DNA from: an uncultured Propionivibrio sp.
GTDB taxonomy: Bacteria > Pseudomonadota > Gammaproteobacteria > Burkholderiales > Rhodocyclaceae
Direction of reading: 5' to 3'
DNA length: 64,000 bases
NCBI GenBank assembly: GCA_937923255.1
Contig: CALAIL010000061.1
Location: forward strand, 25,764 to 89,763
Shown: in pieces, positions 42,206 to 51,631 of the stretch
How the letters are laid out: each line of letters begins with the position of its first letter
How positions within the stretch are numbered: position 1 is the first letter of the stretch
Translations under genes and position numbers: made by a program
Notes under the pieces: model-generated
What the model was told of the DNA's origin: nothing
Database searches by the model: none
The model's input: the letters and a program-made list of their open reading frames with translations, nothing else

Positions 42206-45049
42206 ATGAATATTGTGGGACTGCCGCCTGATGAGGCGTTTTTTGACGCGCTGGCGGCACGTCTAGTCGCTCACCATTCTTGCGCAGCGACGCATCACGA
42301 TTTTTCATCGTTGCGTGTGCTCGCCCCGTCTCTGCCCATTGCCGCCGAACTACGGGCGGCGCTGGTCCGGCGCTTGCCCGGCGCGGCCTTGTTGCCTGTT
42401 TTCGCGACGCTGCGCCAATGGGCGCAAACCGTCCCCTTGCCGGTGGCGCCGTTGTCATCGAGTCGACGGCTGGCGTTGTTGTACGAAGCGCTGCGCACGC
42501 GCGGCTGGGCGTGCTTCAAGGGGGCCGAATCCGTACTGTGGGGCATCGTCAGTGAAATGGCGGCGCTATTCGACGAATTGAGCGAGGCTTCGGTGTCATT
42601 GCCCGATAACGCCGAAGCGCTCGCCGTGCAACTGGAAAACGCCTATGCCCTGCGCGCTTCGCAGCCGCTTGTGTTTGAGGCGCGCATCATCCACGAACTG
42701 TGGCGTGCGCTGGCAATTTCTGGGGAGCCTGACGCAGCCGCAGCGTATCGCCTGCAGCTAAGCGGACTGGCGCAGCAGGCTCAGGCCTTACCGCCGCAGT
42801 CTGCGCCCGTATTTGTTGTGCTTGACGCTGCGCCGAAGGAAGCGCTGTCCGCTGCCGAATACGATTTTTACCAGCGTTATGCCGCGTATCAGTCGGTGCA
42901 TATGGTCTATCCGCTGCCGCGCGAGTCGGCGTCCCCGGAGAAAACGCCGCTGCTGGATACATTGGCCGCAGCTTGGCTGCCTGCTGCTCCCGTCATCAAT
43001 GCAGCCTCAATGACGACCAGCGCTGCTGCGCCGCCGCCGATGGCGGAACGGGCGGGCGCCGTGGCGCAGCGCCATCCGCACAGTCCGCTGGCCGGCCGTC
43101 TGGCGCTGGTGCCAACGGCCGGACGTGAGCCGGAGGCGCAGGCTGTCGTCGCTCAGGTTGGCGCATGGTTGCAGGCTGGCGTGCGGCGTATAGCGCTGAT
43201 TGCGCAGGACCGCCTGACGGCGCGGCGCGTGCGCGCCTTGCTCGAACGCGAGCGCGTATGGGTCAGCGATGAAACCGGCTGGCTGCTGTCGACCTCACGC
43301 GCTGCGGCTGCGGTGGATGCGTTGCTCGAAACTGTCGCCGGAAACAGCCGATACCGCGATCTGCTCGATATGTGCAAAACGCCATTCTTCTGCGCCGACT
43401 GGTCGGAAGAGCTGCGCCAAACAGCCGTGTTCGCGCTTGAAACGGTCATTCGCAGCGCTTCTATCGATGGCGGATTGGCGACTATCCGGCGGGCATTGGC
43501 GCACAGCGACAGCGTGGGCAAAGAACAGGCGCTTGCCGCGCTTGAACGCCTGGCGGCGGCGCAGGCACTGTTCGATGCGCAGCACGCCCCGCTTGTGCAT
43601 TGGCTTTCCCGTCTGCATGAAGCGCTGGCGGTGCTGGGGATGCAGGACGTATTGGCGGATGACATCGCCGGCAAGGCACTGCTCGCTATGCTGACAGCCC
43701 GTCAGGAGGAACTGGCGGGCGATGCCGGCCGCTTTTCGTTCAGCGCGTGGCGCGACTGGCTACGACATGAATTTGAATCGACAAGCTTCCGCGATGATCG
43801 TGTTGTTAGCCCGATTGTGCTGACGCCGCTGAATGCCGCTTCCTTGCGCCGTTTCGAGGCAGCGATCCTGATCGGCGGCGATGCGCGCCAGTTGGCGCCG
43901 GCAGGACATGGCGCTTTTTTCAATCAGGCGGTGCGCCGCGAGCTGGGGCTGCGCACCCATGCCGATAGCGAACGTGAATTGCGCCGCGATCTCGAGTTGC
44001 TGCTGGCCATGGTTCCGCGCGTCGTCGTTACCTGGCAGTCGATACAGGATGGCGAAAGCAATTTACTCGCGCCGGAATTCCTGCTGCTCTCGACGCTGCA
44101 CACGCTGGCTTGGGGGGATGACCTCCAGCGCTCGCCGCTGCCGAAGTCTCCTGCCGCTGAGGCGGAAAACGCAACGGCCCCAGTGTCTGCCGCGTCATGT
44201 GCAGCGCTGGCAGTAGAACGTACGGCGATTTCCGTGCCGGCAAAGCGGTTGCCTGAACGTCTTTCCGTCAGCGCCTACGCCCGCCTCGTTGCCTGCCCAT
44301 ACCGTTTCTTCGCCAGCCATGTCCTGCAGCTGGGGGAAATGGACGAGGTGCGCGAGGCGATGGAAAAACGCGACTACGGCACCCTCGTGCATCGCAGCTT
44401 GCAGGAATTTCATTCGCGTTGTCCGTGTGTCTCCGAACGGCCTGCCAATGAAGCGCTGGCCTGCTTGCTTGAATGCGTGGACACGGTTTTTGCGCCCGCG
44501 GTGGCGGACGATTTTCTGGCGATTGCCTGGCGCCAGCGTTGGGAAAAACGTTTGCCGTCGTACCTCGACTGGCAGCGCCGCTGGGAAGCTAAAGGCTGGC
44601 GCTGGGCGCAGGCTGAAACGCCGGTCAGCCGTGTGTTTCCGCTATCTGGCGACGCAGGGGGTAGCCGTGTCGAGCTGTATGGCCGCATTGACCGCATTGA
44701 CCGGCGTGGCGATGAAGCGGCGAGTGAAGTTGCGCTGCTCGATTACAAAACGCAGCGGGCGGCATCGATCAAAAAGATGCAGCAACAGGATGGTGATGTG
44801 CAGCTTTCCAGCTACGCCCTGCTGCATGAGGCTGCCGAGGCAGCTTACCTCGCGCTCGACGACGAGGCGGTCAGCGCCGTTCCTGCCGGCGGCGATGATC
44901 TGGTGGCGCTGGCTCAAGCGCAGGGCCAGCGCCTGGTTTCCGTGTTCAACGCCATGCATGCCGGCGCGCCGCTGCCGGCAAACGGTACAGACAGCGTCTG
45001 CCAGTGGTGCGAGATGCGTGGGCTGTGCCGGAAAGCGTTGTCCGGATAA
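42206..45049 (+). CDS. AddB-like PD-(D/E)XK nuclease
   Basis: The 947-residue protein resembles the AddB subunit of AddAB-type helicase-nucleases that process double-strand breaks. The N-terminal two thirds look like an inactivated helicase fold without a clear Walker A. The C-terminal nuclease domain (about residue 685 onward) has CPYRFF, then GRIDRID and LLDYKT carrying the nuclease acidic residues and lysine, and a final CQWCEMRGLC that with the first cysteine would hold a 4Fe-4S cluster. The start at 42206 has AGG just upstream. No addA helicase gene lies on either side, which is unusual. Confidence 0.82.
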   Translation: MNIVGLPPDEAFFDALAARLVAHHSCAATHHDFSSLRVLAPSLPIAAELRAALVRRLPGAALLPVFATLRQWAQTVPLPVAPLSSSRRLALLYEALRTRGWACFKGAESVLWGIVSEMAALFDELSEASVSLPDNAEALAVQLENAYALRASQPLVFEARIIHELWRALAISGEPDAAAAYRLQLSGLAQQAQALPPQSAPVFVVLDAAPKEALSAAEYDFYQRYAAYQSVHMVYPLPRESASPEKTPLLDTLAAAWLPAAPVINAASMTTSAAAPPPMAERAGAVAQRHPHSPLAGRLALVPTAGREPEAQAVVAQVGAWLQAGVRRIALIAQDRLTARRVRALLERERVWVSDETGWLLSTSRAAAAVDALLETVAGNSRYRDLLDMCKTPFFCADWSEELRQTAVFALETVIRSASIDGGLATIRRALAHSDSVGKEQALAALERLAAAQALFDAQHAPLVHWLSRLHEALAVLGMQDVLADDIAGKALLAMLTARQEELAGDAGRFSFSAWRDWLRHEFESTSFRDDRVVSPIVLTPLNAASLRRFEAAILIGGDARQLAPAGHGAFFNQAVRRELGLRTHADSERELRRDLELLLAMVPRVVVTWQSIQDGESNLLAPEFLLLSTLHTLAWGDDLQRSPLPKSPAAEAENATAPVSAASCAALAVERTAISVPAKRLPERLSVSAYARLVACPYRFFASHVLQLGEMDEVREAMEKRDYGTLVHRSLQEFHSRCPCVSERPANEALACLLECVDTVFAPAVADDFLAIAWRQRWEKRLPSYLDWQRRWEAKGWRWAQAETPVSRVFPLSGDAGGSRVELYGRIDRIDRRGDEAASEVALLDYKTQRAASIKKMQQQDGDVQLSSYALLHEAAEAAYLALDDEAVSAVPAGGDDLVALAQAQGQRLVSVFNAMHAGAPLPANGTDSVCQWCEMRGLCRKALSG

Positions 45050-45159
45050 TCCGGATAAGCAAGCGGACTGCCAGACGTGCCTGGAGACGGGTTAAAGCAA
45101 GGGACGAGGGGCTTTGTGCTAAGTTTTTTCACCCTCATGAAAGGTAAAAAAACGTAAAA

Positions 45160-45192
45160 CAAAACGCCGCCCGCTAGCGGTACGGCGTTTTG
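45160..45192 (-). terminator. Intrinsic terminator downstream of ppiC-type gene
   Basis: CAAAACGCCG (45160-45169) pairs with CGGCGTTTTG (45183-45192), with a second palindrome CCGCTAGCGG in the loop. On the minus strand T-rich sequence follows. It would end the foldase message and could also serve the convergent nuclease gene. Confidence 0.82.
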
Positions 45193-45251
45193 GCGTCGTG
45201 CACAGTGCTACAGAGCGGCAGCGGGGCGCTGCTGGCGACCCGCGTGCGTGC

Positions 45252-46037
45252 TTATTTAAGTTTTGCCTTGGCGCGCAGATCCTCGACCATCTTGCTGATT
45301 TGCTCGGCCTGTGCCTGTTGTTGGAGGCGCGGCTTAAGTTCGTCAAACGAGGGGATGGTTTGCGGGCGGCTGTCTTCAAGCAGGATGACGTGGTAGCCAA
45401 AGTCGGTTTTGACCGGCGTTTCCGTAAATTTGCCCTTGCTCAGGCCGGTAAGCGCATCGGCAAATGGCTTGACGAAATTGGCCGGCGTTGCCCAGCCCAG
45501 TTCGCCGCCATTGTCCTTGGTGCCAGTATCGATGGACTGTTTGGCCAGGTCGGCGAACTTTTCGCCTTTCTTCAGCTTCTCGATAATGGCCTTGGCCTCG
45601 GCTTCATCCTTGACCAGCACATGGCGCGCCTTGTACTCGGTGCCGCTCATCTGCGATTTGATCGTTTCGTACAGGGACTTGAGCTGGGCGTCGCTGACAG
45701 GATGCTTCTTGGCGTAATCTTGGAGAAAGGAACGGATGAGAACCGATTGGCGCATGGCGTTGATCTGCGCGATGACGTCCGATTTTTTATCGATCCCCGC
45801 CTTCTGGGCTTCCTGCACCAGCAATTCGCGGCGGATCAGCTCTTCGCGCACGGCATTTCTCAGTTCGGCGTTGTCAGTGGCGCCTTGTGCGGTCTGTTCG
45901 GCGATGAAGAGGTCTGCCGTACTTTGCGGGATGGCGCTGCCGTTGACGGTGACAAGCGTTTTCTCAGCGGCACCGGCCGAAGCCGAAAGCAGGGTGCCGA
46001 TGAGCAGGGCAGCGGCGCATTGGGTCAGTTTTTTCAT
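45252..46037 (-). CDS. Periplasmic peptidyl-prolyl isomerase, PpiC/parvulin type
   Basis: The 261-residue protein has a signal peptide of about 23 residues ending SAGAAE, a SurA/PrsA-like helical N-terminal chaperone part, and a parvulin domain from about residue 130 with YKARHVLVKDEAEA and the late GYHVILLED motif. It probably helps fold exported or outer-membrane proteins. It is the last gene of a leftward run after yciB, YciI and BolA genes, and a terminator follows. Confidence 0.9.
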   Translation of the reverse strand: MKKLTQCAAALLIGTLLSASAGAAEKTLVTVNGSAIPQSTADLFIAEQTAQGATDNAELRNAVREELIRRELLVQEAQKAGIDKKSDVIAQINAMRQSVLIRSFLQDYAKKHPVSDAQLKSLYETIKSQMSGTEYKARHVLVKDEAEAKAIIEKLKKGEKFADLAKQSIDTGTKDNGGELGWATPANFVKPFADALTGLSKGKFTETPVKTDFGYHVILLEDSRPQTIPSFDELKPRLQQQAQAEQISKMVEDLRAKAKLK

Positions 46038-46145
46038 GCGAGGATTCCTTTCGAAGGTTCCGTGAGGTCAGAAGTTGGATTGGGAAAATTGGCTTGATAA
46101 ATTGATTGAATTGTCCGAAGCCTTTTTTGCGCAGGTCTGCGAATT

Positions 46146-46442
46146 TCAACCAGGTCGGCACTCTTCCGGCGCGAGCGCCGTAATGCCTAGCGCATGAATT
46201 CTACCATGCATCAGTTCGCCCAAGGTTTCATGGACAAGACGGTGCCGTGCAAGCATCGTCTTGCCAGCGAAAGCCGGTGAGACGATGTACAGGCGATAAT
46301 GCCCGCCGTTCCGCGTTCCGGTATGGCCGGCGTGCTGCGCCGATTCGTCGATGATTTCGAGCGATTGCGGCGAGAGACTTTTCAGGCGCTCGCGCAGCAA
46401 GCCCATCGTTTCAGTGCCCGTGACGGCGATGTCGACGCTCAT
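46146..46442 (-). CDS. BolA-family protein
   Basis: The 98-residue protein matches the BolA family: a helix with LRERLKSLSPQSLEIIDESA, then GGHYRLYIVSPAFAGKTMLARHRLV split here as GGHYRLYIVSPAF and AGKTMLARHRLV, and the GRIHALGITA C-terminal strand. BolA proteins act with monothiol glutaredoxins in Fe-S handling or as regulators. Its ATG overlaps the YciI stop by four bases. Confidence 0.9.
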   Translation of the reverse strand: MSVDIAVTGTETMGLLRERLKSLSPQSLEIIDESAQHAGHTGTRNGGHYRLYIVSPAFAGKTMLARHRLVHETLGELMHGRIHALGITALAPEECRPG

Positions 46443-46741
46443 GCTGGCAGGACTTGACAGAAAAGTTTGACGGTCAGCCGGGCGTAATTTCCGGCAAGGG
46501 CATAAGAGTCGCGCTTGGCCCAGCGCTGCGCGGCTGCGCGCGAGGCGCATTTGGCGGCGATCAGGCTGCTGCGGAAGCAGCCCGAACCGGGGGTAGGCGC
46601 ATCGATGGCCGGGCAGGCGCCGGCGAGCCGCTGCCGTCCTTCATCCTGCAAGGCGCGCTGGCGTTCAATGTGTGCTGGATGGCCAGCCTGGTGCGCTGCC
46701 AGGGAATTGGTGCGGTCCTCGGCGATGAGGGCATATCGCAT
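46439..46741 (-). CDS. YciI-family protein
   Basis: This 100-residue protein has the YciI (YCII-related) pattern: MRYALIAEDRTNSLAAHQAG at the start, HIERQRALQDEGR, and the late WAKRDSYALAGNYARLTVK. The conserved His and Asp of the presumed active site are present at HPAHIERQ and KRDSY. The biochemical role of YciI is poorly known. It overlaps the BolA-family gene and follows yciB by 13 bases, a typical operon. Confidence 0.85.
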   Translation of the reverse strand: MRYALIAEDRTNSLAAHQAGHPAHIERQRALQDEGRQRLAGACPAIDAPTPGSGCFRSSLIAAKCASRAAAQRWAKRDSYALAGNYARLTVKLFCQVLPA

Positions 46742-46754
46742 TGGGGTTCCCGTA

Positions 46755-47300
46755 TCAGGGCTGCTTTTCATTGTTTTCGATGTATTTGGCCAGCATGAAA
46801 CCTTGCGCTAGCACGAAAGCCAGCGTCATGCCCATGCTGCCAAACAGCTTGAAATTTACCCAGGCGGCGGTGGACAGCCCCATGAAGAATGCCACCGCCA
46901 GATTGGCCAGCCCCATAAAAGCAAAGAAGCCGGTCCATGCCCAGTTGAGGCGGTTCCAGACGGCCTCGGGCAAGGTAAGCTGGGCGCCGAGCAGCCCGCG
47001 GATAAGATTCTTGCCGCACAGCCGTCCGATGATGAAGGCTGAAGACAGCGCCCAGTAGAGCACGGTCGGCTTCCATTTGATGAACGTTTCGTCGCGCAGA
47101 AACAGCGTCATGCCGCCAAAAAGGGTGACGATGGCGAAGCTTGTCCAGAGCATGCCGCTGACCTTGCGCGTGCGCAGCCAGGTCCAAGCGATCTGGACGA
47201 AGGTTGCGGCAATGGCCACGGCCGTGGCGACGTAGATATCAGCCAGCTTGAAGGCAGCAAAGAACAGGATGACAGGGAACAGGTCGAAGAGAAAATTCAT
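46755..47300 (-). CDS. yciB: Inner-membrane septation/envelope protein YciB
   Basis: The 181-residue protein has five hydrophobic segments and the family start MNFLFDLFPVILFFAAFK, with LRDETFIKWKPTVLYWAL in the middle. YciB (also called IspZ) contributes to cell-envelope integrity and septation. The ATG at 47300 gives normal length; the upstream extension of the frame lacks family sequence. It heads the yciB-YciI-BolA-PpiC run. Confidence 0.92.
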   Translation of the reverse strand: MNFLFDLFPVILFFAAFKLADIYVATAVAIAATFVQIAWTWLRTRKVSGMLWTSFAIVTLFGGMTLFLRDETFIKWKPTVLYWALSSAFIIGRLCGKNLIRGLLGAQLTLPEAVWNRLNWAWTGFFAFMGLANLAVAFFMGLSTAAWVNFKLFGSMGMTLAFVLAQGFMLAKYIENNEKQP

Positions 47301-47618
47301 GGGAAAGACAGGCGAGGGGTCAGGGGAGCGCGGGGGATCGTGAGTCAGGAACAGCGTATGCGGCGGATTATAGCGGATGCGCTTTTTTGCGCCTTGCTGC
47401 CCACTGGGACGATCGCCGATGCAATCATCGGCGCTCCCATCAGGGCGGAAGCGCGCCGGCAGGGGAAGATAAAGGAAGATAAAGCGACTGCAATAATGAT
47501 CGATGAGGGGATGGAAAAGTCCCAATGAGCCGGCCGGTACGGCGCATGCAGGCGGGCGCCTCGACAATCCGCAGAATCTATCGGGTGGCCCCTGATGGCT
47601 CCGAATGGTTTTACGCGC
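47301..47618. other. Intergenic region upstream of yciB
   Basis: These 318 bases contain no convincing gene. A compact hairpin, CGCCGATG (47414-47421) and CATCGGCG (47426-47433) with loop CAAT, lies in the middle without a T-run. It may be a processing or rho-independent-like structure after bioD; I would not call it a terminator. Confidence 0.45.
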
Positions 47619-48335
47619 TTACTCTCCCGGCAGGTGTAGCAGGCGGGCGGCGGTCTCCGGCGTACTGTACGGCGGGATGATGCCGAGCAACGGTACGGGC
47701 AGGCGCGCCTGCAGCGCTGCCAGATTGCCTTCCCAGCGCGACATGGCCGGGTCGATCCGGTTGGCGATCCAGCCAGCTAACGGCAGCCCAGTGGCGGCAA
47801 CCGATTCGGCGGTAAGCAGCGCATGGTTGATGCAGCCCAGGCGCATACCGACGACGAGGATGACCGGCAGTCCCAGCCGTTTTGCCAGATCGCCGGCGTC
47901 ATGTTCCGCATCGAGCGGCACGCGGAAGCCGCCGACGCCTTCGACCAGCACGGCATCCGCCAGCGTGCGCAGCGCGTCAAAGGCAGCGGCGATGCGCTCG
48001 ATATCGATGTGCTCGCCGGTTTCCTGGGCGGCGATATGCGGCGCGATCGGCGGTGCGAACAGGTAAGGATTGACGAGCGGGCGCGGCGCTTCGACGCCGG
48101 AGGCGGCAATCAGCGATTCGACATCATCGTTTTTGCCGTCAGCGTCGATGCCGGCGGCGACGGGCTTCATGCCGACGGCGCGGATTCCCCGCTGTTTCAG
48201 CACGTGCAGCAGCGTACAGGTGGAAAAGGTTTTGCCGACTTCGGTATCGGTGCCGGTGATGAACCAGGCGTTTGCCGGCGCTGGGGCGGATGAAATGGGT
48301 GAAATAGGTGAAGTGGGCGTTGAGTGCGTGTTCAT
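47619..48335 (-). CDS. bioD: Dethiobiotin synthetase BioD
   Basis: BioD makes the ureido ring of dethiobiotin from diaminopelargonate, CO2 and ATP. The 238-residue protein has the P-loop GTDTEVGKT near residue 28 and VEGVGGFRVPL near residue 130. About 20 extra N-terminal residues are rich in Ser, Pro and Ile because of a 9-base tandem repeat in the DNA (about 48295-48322). It overlaps bioC by four bases and ends the bioFHCD unit. Confidence 0.95.
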   Translation of the reverse strand: MNTHSTPTSPISPISSAPAPANAWFITGTDTEVGKTFSTCTLLHVLKQRGIRAVGMKPVAAGIDADGKNDDVESLIAASGVEAPRPLVNPYLFAPPIAPHIAAQETGEHIDIERIAAAFDALRTLADAVLVEGVGGFRVPLDAEHDAGDLAKRLGLPVILVVGMRLGCINHALLTAESVAATGLPLAGWIANRIDPAMSRWEGNLAALQARLPVPLLGIIPPYSTPETAARLLHLPGE

Positions 48336-49138
48336 ATCGTAGCGGCGCAGGCAAAAATGATGTCGTAAGTGGCAGGTAGCCCCTCGGCGGTGCGGAAGCG
48401 TTCGTAAGCCGCCTCCACTTTCTGCCAGGCGGCACGACCCATCAGGCTGCTGCGGCCGCCGCCGCCGACATTTTGCGCGCCGATGGCCTTGATGGCGCGC
48501 AGCAGGGTTTTCAGGTCAGGGTAGTAGATCGGGCGCTGCTCGCGCCAGAGTTCGATTTGCCTGAACCCGGCGGCGTCGAGCGCACGGATGATCGCGTCGG
48601 GTTCGTTGAAATGCAGCGTGTGGCGATAGGCGTCGATGCCGGAAAAAGCTTCCCGCATTTCATGGAAAGTCTCCGGCCCCAAGGTGCTGGCGGCCAGCCG
48701 GCCGCCGGGGCGCAGCGTGCGCCGGGCTTCGGCGAATACAGCGGCGGCGTTGCACCATTGGATGCTCATGTTTGACCACCACAGATCGAACTGCTGCGCG
48801 GGCAGTGGTAGGGCTTCGATGTCGGCGGTGAAACATTCGTCCATCACCGGGCGCGCCCGCTCGACCATAGTCGGCGCAAAGTCGACACCAGTAATGTGCG
48901 CCTGCGGCCAGCGCTGGCGCAGGATGCGCGCGCCGAAGCCGGTGCCGCAGCCTGCGTCGAGAATATGCGCCGGAGCGGTTTCCGGCGCCAGGTGCGCGAG
49001 CAATGCATGGCAGGCATGGCGCTGGACGATGGCGGCTTCGTCATACGTCGCGGCGGCCCGATCAAACGCGGCGCATACGCGCTGTTTAAGCGGTTCAGCG
49101 TTCGCTGGTCGGGGTGTGTGGGGTGATGCGGCAGACAT
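48332..49138 (-). CDS. bioC: Malonyl-ACP O-methyltransferase BioC
   Basis: BioC methylates malonyl-ACP so that fatty-acid synthesis can build the pimelate chain. The methyltransferase motif LDAGCGTGFGARIL is about 60 residues from the start, followed by GVDFAPTMVERA and the WWSNMSIQWC segment typical of BioC. The start at 49138 gives 268 residues and overlaps bioH by 44 bases; a start at 49204 would add 22 residues of no evident homology. It sits between bioH and bioD. Confidence 0.92.
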   Translation of the reverse strand: MSAASPHTPRPANAEPLKQRVCAAFDRAAATYDEAAIVQRHACHALLAHLAPETAPAHILDAGCGTGFGARILRQRWPQAHITGVDFAPTMVERARPVMDECFTADIEALPLPAQQFDLWWSNMSIQWCNAAAVFAEARRTLRPGGRLAASTLGPETFHEMREAFSGIDAYRHTLHFNEPDAIIRALDAAGFRQIELWREQRPIYYPDLKTLLRAIKAIGAQNVGGGGRSSLMGRAAWQKVEAAYERFRTAEGLPATYDIIFACAATI

Positions 49139-49892
49139 GACAGTGTTCGATGACAAGTTCGGCAAAACGTTCCGGTGCTCTGAGGAACGGCGCATGTGCC
49201 GCACCCTCGATACACGCGAGCCGCGCGTTCGGCAGCGCCGCGGACAGCCAGCGTGCGGCGGGTAGCGGCATGAGCGGGTCGCGGTCGCCGTGAATCAGCA
49301 AAGTCGGCATGGTAATCGCCGTGACGGCCGCGCGCAAATCGACGTTCCCCAGCCAGTCCAGACCTTGTTGCAGGCTGCCTGGATCGGGCGCAGGCATGGC
49401 GGACAATGCGCGCTGCTGGCTGCGGGTATGGGCGCGCGCCTGTGCGTCGCCCTGGTTGAGCAGCGCGATGAAATGGCGCAATGTTTCGGCCGGCGCATCG
49501 GCCACCGCCTGGGTAAAACGCTCCAGCAGTTGCGGCGTTTGTGCGTGCGGCCAGTCGTCGCGTTGTGTGAAGCACGGTGTTGCGCCGACGAGAATCAGCC
49601 CGCTGAAATGCGTTGGCGGCTGCTCTGCCTGCGGATGTGCCTGCTGTGTGGCGATTTCCAGCGCCAGCAGCGCGCCCAGTGACCAGCCGCACAGCAGGCT
49701 GCCCGCGGGCAGGCGGCAGGCAATCCGGCGGGCGGCGTCGGCAAAGCAGCCGGGATCGGGCGGCGCGCTTGCGTAACCGGGCAGGTCGACGAGATGAATA
49801 TCCAGGTGTGCCGACAGTGCGGGAATGACCGGCGCCCAGGCTTGTCGCCCCAGGCCCCAGCCGTGAATCAACGCCAGCGACGGCCTGCTCAT
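49095..49892 (-). CDS. bioH: Pimeloyl-ACP methyl ester carboxylesterase BioH
   Basis: BioH removes the methyl group from pimeloyl-ACP methyl ester, ending the disguised fatty-acid route. The 265-residue alpha/beta hydrolase has the oxyanion sequence HGWGLG near residue 10, nucleophile Ser71 in GWSLG, an Asp in HGDRDPL and the His in GAAHAPF. The ATG at 49892 overlaps the bioF stop by four bases; the frame upstream only re-reads bioF. Confidence 0.93.
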   Translation of the reverse strand: MSRPSLALIHGWGLGRQAWAPVIPALSAHLDIHLVDLPGYASAPPDPGCFADAARRIACRLPAGSLLCGWSLGALLALEIATQQAHPQAEQPPTHFSGLILVGATPCFTQRDDWPHAQTPQLLERFTQAVADAPAETLRHFIALLNQGDAQARAHTRSQQRALSAMPAPDPGSLQQGLDWLGNVDLRAAVTAITMPTLLIHGDRDPLMPLPAARWLSAALPNARLACIEGAAHAPFLRAPERFAELVIEHCHVCRITPHTPTSER

Positions 49893-51094
49893 GCGCAATC
49901 CTTCAAGGCATCGACCAAGCGGTTGATCTGCTCGACGCGATGCGTGGCCGACAGCGAAACGCGCAGCCGCGCCGTGCCTGCCGGCACCGTCGGCGGGCGG
50001 ATGGCAGGCGCCCAGATTCCCTTGTCGTAGAGCGCGGCGGCCACGCGCAACGCCGCGTGGTTGTCGCCGATGATGATGGGCTGGATGGCCGTGGGCGAAG
50101 GCATCAGCCGCCATTGCGTGGCGGACAGCCCGTCGCGCAGGCGGGCGATCAGCCTTTGCAGATGCGCGCGCCGCGCATCGCCCTGTTCGATCAGATCCAG
50201 GCTGGCGAGCAGCGCACAGGCCATGATCGGGCTGGCGCCGGTGGTAAAAATGTAGGTGCGCGCGCGGCTGATCAGCCATTCGATCACGGTTTCCGACGCG
50301 GCGACGAAAGCGCCCGAAGCGCCGGCAGCCTTGCCGAGCGTGCCCATATAAACGAGCCGTTCGGCGCGCGCTTGCCCGCTCAGGCCGATATCTAGCCCGA
50401 AGTGCGCCAGACTGCCGCGCCCTTGCGGGCCGAGCACGCCGAAACCGTGGGCGTCATCGACCAGCAGCCAGGCATCGAAACGTTCGGCCAGCTCGAGCAG
50501 GCCGGGCAGGGGCGCGAGATCGCCATCCATGCTGAAAACGGCGTCGGTCAGGATCAGCCTGCGCTGGCCGGGCCGGGCCGGGTTGGCCGCGAGCAGGTGC
50601 TCCAGCGCGGCGAGATCGCCGTGCGGATAACGGTGGCTTTCCGCGCCTTGCGCTTTGGCGAGCTGCACGGCGTCGATCAGTGAGGCATGGTTGAGACGGT
50701 CGGCAAAAATGGCATCTCCACGCCCAGCCAGTGCAGTCACCATGCCGATGTTGGCCATGTAGCCGGTCGTCATCAGCAGTGCGCGCGGAAAGCCGGCAAA
50801 GGCGGCGAGCCGCCGCTCCAGCGCGTCATGTGGCGCCAGGTGGCCGCTGACGAGATGCGAAGCGCCGCTGCCGACGCCCCAGCGGCGAGCGCCGTCGCAG
50901 GCCGCCTCGACCAGCGCCGGATCGGCGGCCAGACCCAGATAGTCGTTGCTGCAAAAGCTGATGAATTCACGGCCGTCGACGATCGCCAGCGGCCCGCACG
51001 GGGAGGCCAGCGTGCGGCGATGGCGGCGCAGGCCGTCGTGATCAAGCGTGGCGAGCTGGGCGGCCAGATCGTCGTGGAGCGGGGTGTGTGACAT
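49889..51094 (-). CDS. bioF: 8-amino-7-oxononanoate synthase BioF
   Basis: BioF condenses pimeloyl-ACP with alanine in a PLP-dependent reaction. The 401-residue protein has SNDYLGL near residue 50, the [11 protein letters not shown] region, [10 protein letters not shown] near residue 210 and the PLP lysine in [12 protein letters not shown] near residue 245. The ATG at 51094 gives the family N terminus. It is the first gene of bioF-bioH-bioC-bioD; bioA and bioB are not in the window. Confidence 0.96.
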   Translation of the reverse strand: MSHTPLHDDLAAQLATLDHDGLRRHRRTLASPCGPLAIVDGREFISFCSNDYLGLAADPALVEAACDGARRWGVGSGASHLVSGHLAPHDALERRLAAFAGFPRALLMTTGYMANIGMVTALAGRGDAIFADRLNHASLIDAVQLAKAQGAESHRYPHGDLAALEHLLAANPARPGQRRLILTDAVFSMDGDLAPLPGLLELAERFDAWLLVDDAHGFGVLGPQGRGSLAHFGLDIGLSGQARAERLVYMGTLGKAAGASGAFVAASETVIEWLISRARTYIFTTGASPIMACALLASLDLIEQGDARRAHLQRLIARLRDGLSATQWRLMPSPTAIQPIIIGDNHAALRVAAALYDKGIWAPAIRPPTVPAGTARLRVSLSATHRVEQINRLVDALKDCA

Positions 51095-51266
51095 GGCGGA
51101 TGGTGATAAAAATGAGCTTGGCGCAATGGTTCGGGAGGCAGGCAATCATACAAGATTGGCGCGGAACCCGCTTTTGCGGGATAGCCAGATGGAGCGCTCC
51201 CGGCAAGGGAAGGCGGCGATGGCTGAGGCACGGCGGCACGCTGCGCTGTTTTGCCATGATCAGCCT

Positions 51267-51372
51267 GAAGCCCGCGTGGATTGGGGATTGTCGGTAAGCA
51301 TGCCCTGAAGCCCGCGTGGAATGGGCGTTTCCGGCCTGCCTGCCCGCAAATGCCCTATTGACGCGGGCTCGC
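51267..51372. repeat. REP-like repeat cluster C (3 units)
   Basis: Units at 51267-51290 and 51307-51332 (reverse, starting GAAGCCCGCGTGGA) and 51346-51372 (forward, GCAAATGCCCTATTGACGCG then GGCTCGC) belong to the same family as clusters A and B. They lie in the 537-base gap between the bioF start and the heat-shock terminator; the rest of that gap shows no gene. Confidence 0.7.
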
Positions 51373-51496
51373 GGGCAGCCTCTATCGCAACGTCCGCCGC
51401 AATATCCACCGCATTCGGACTCGCGCGGCAAGCTGCATATGCACCATGTCGCTGGCGCCATGCACCCTGCCGTCAGCGCCATATGACTGCGAATGA

Positions 51497-51525
51497 AAAA
51501 TGCCGGCCAGGAAGGCCGGCATTTT
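51497..51525 (-). terminator. Intrinsic terminator downstream of the hsp20 pair
   Basis: AAAATGCCGGCC (51497-51508) and GGCCGGCATTTT (51514-51525) form a perfect 12-base stem with a five-base loop and a T-run on the minus strand. It lies about 105 bases past the last heat-shock gene. Confidence 0.9.
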
Positions 51526-51631
51526 GAAAGGCGCATGGCGGTACGCTGCGGCACAGCGGAACGCTGCGCCGCGCCGCGCCGCGGTCACCGCTGGGGGCGC
51601 TGCCGGGCAATTGGCCGGCCGATCCGGCCAG

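Noticed and set aside
47414..47433. Eight-base hairpin as a terminator
   Set aside because: No T-run follows on either strand.
47340..47528. A 62-codon frame upstream of yciB
   Set aside because: No ribosome-binding site or recognisable sequence, and a hairpin lies in its middle.
51167..51180. CCCGC-TTTT-GCGGG hairpin upstream of bioF as a degenerate REP unit or terminator
   Set aside because: Only a five-base stem, no T-run, and it lacks the ATGCCC arm of the repeat family.
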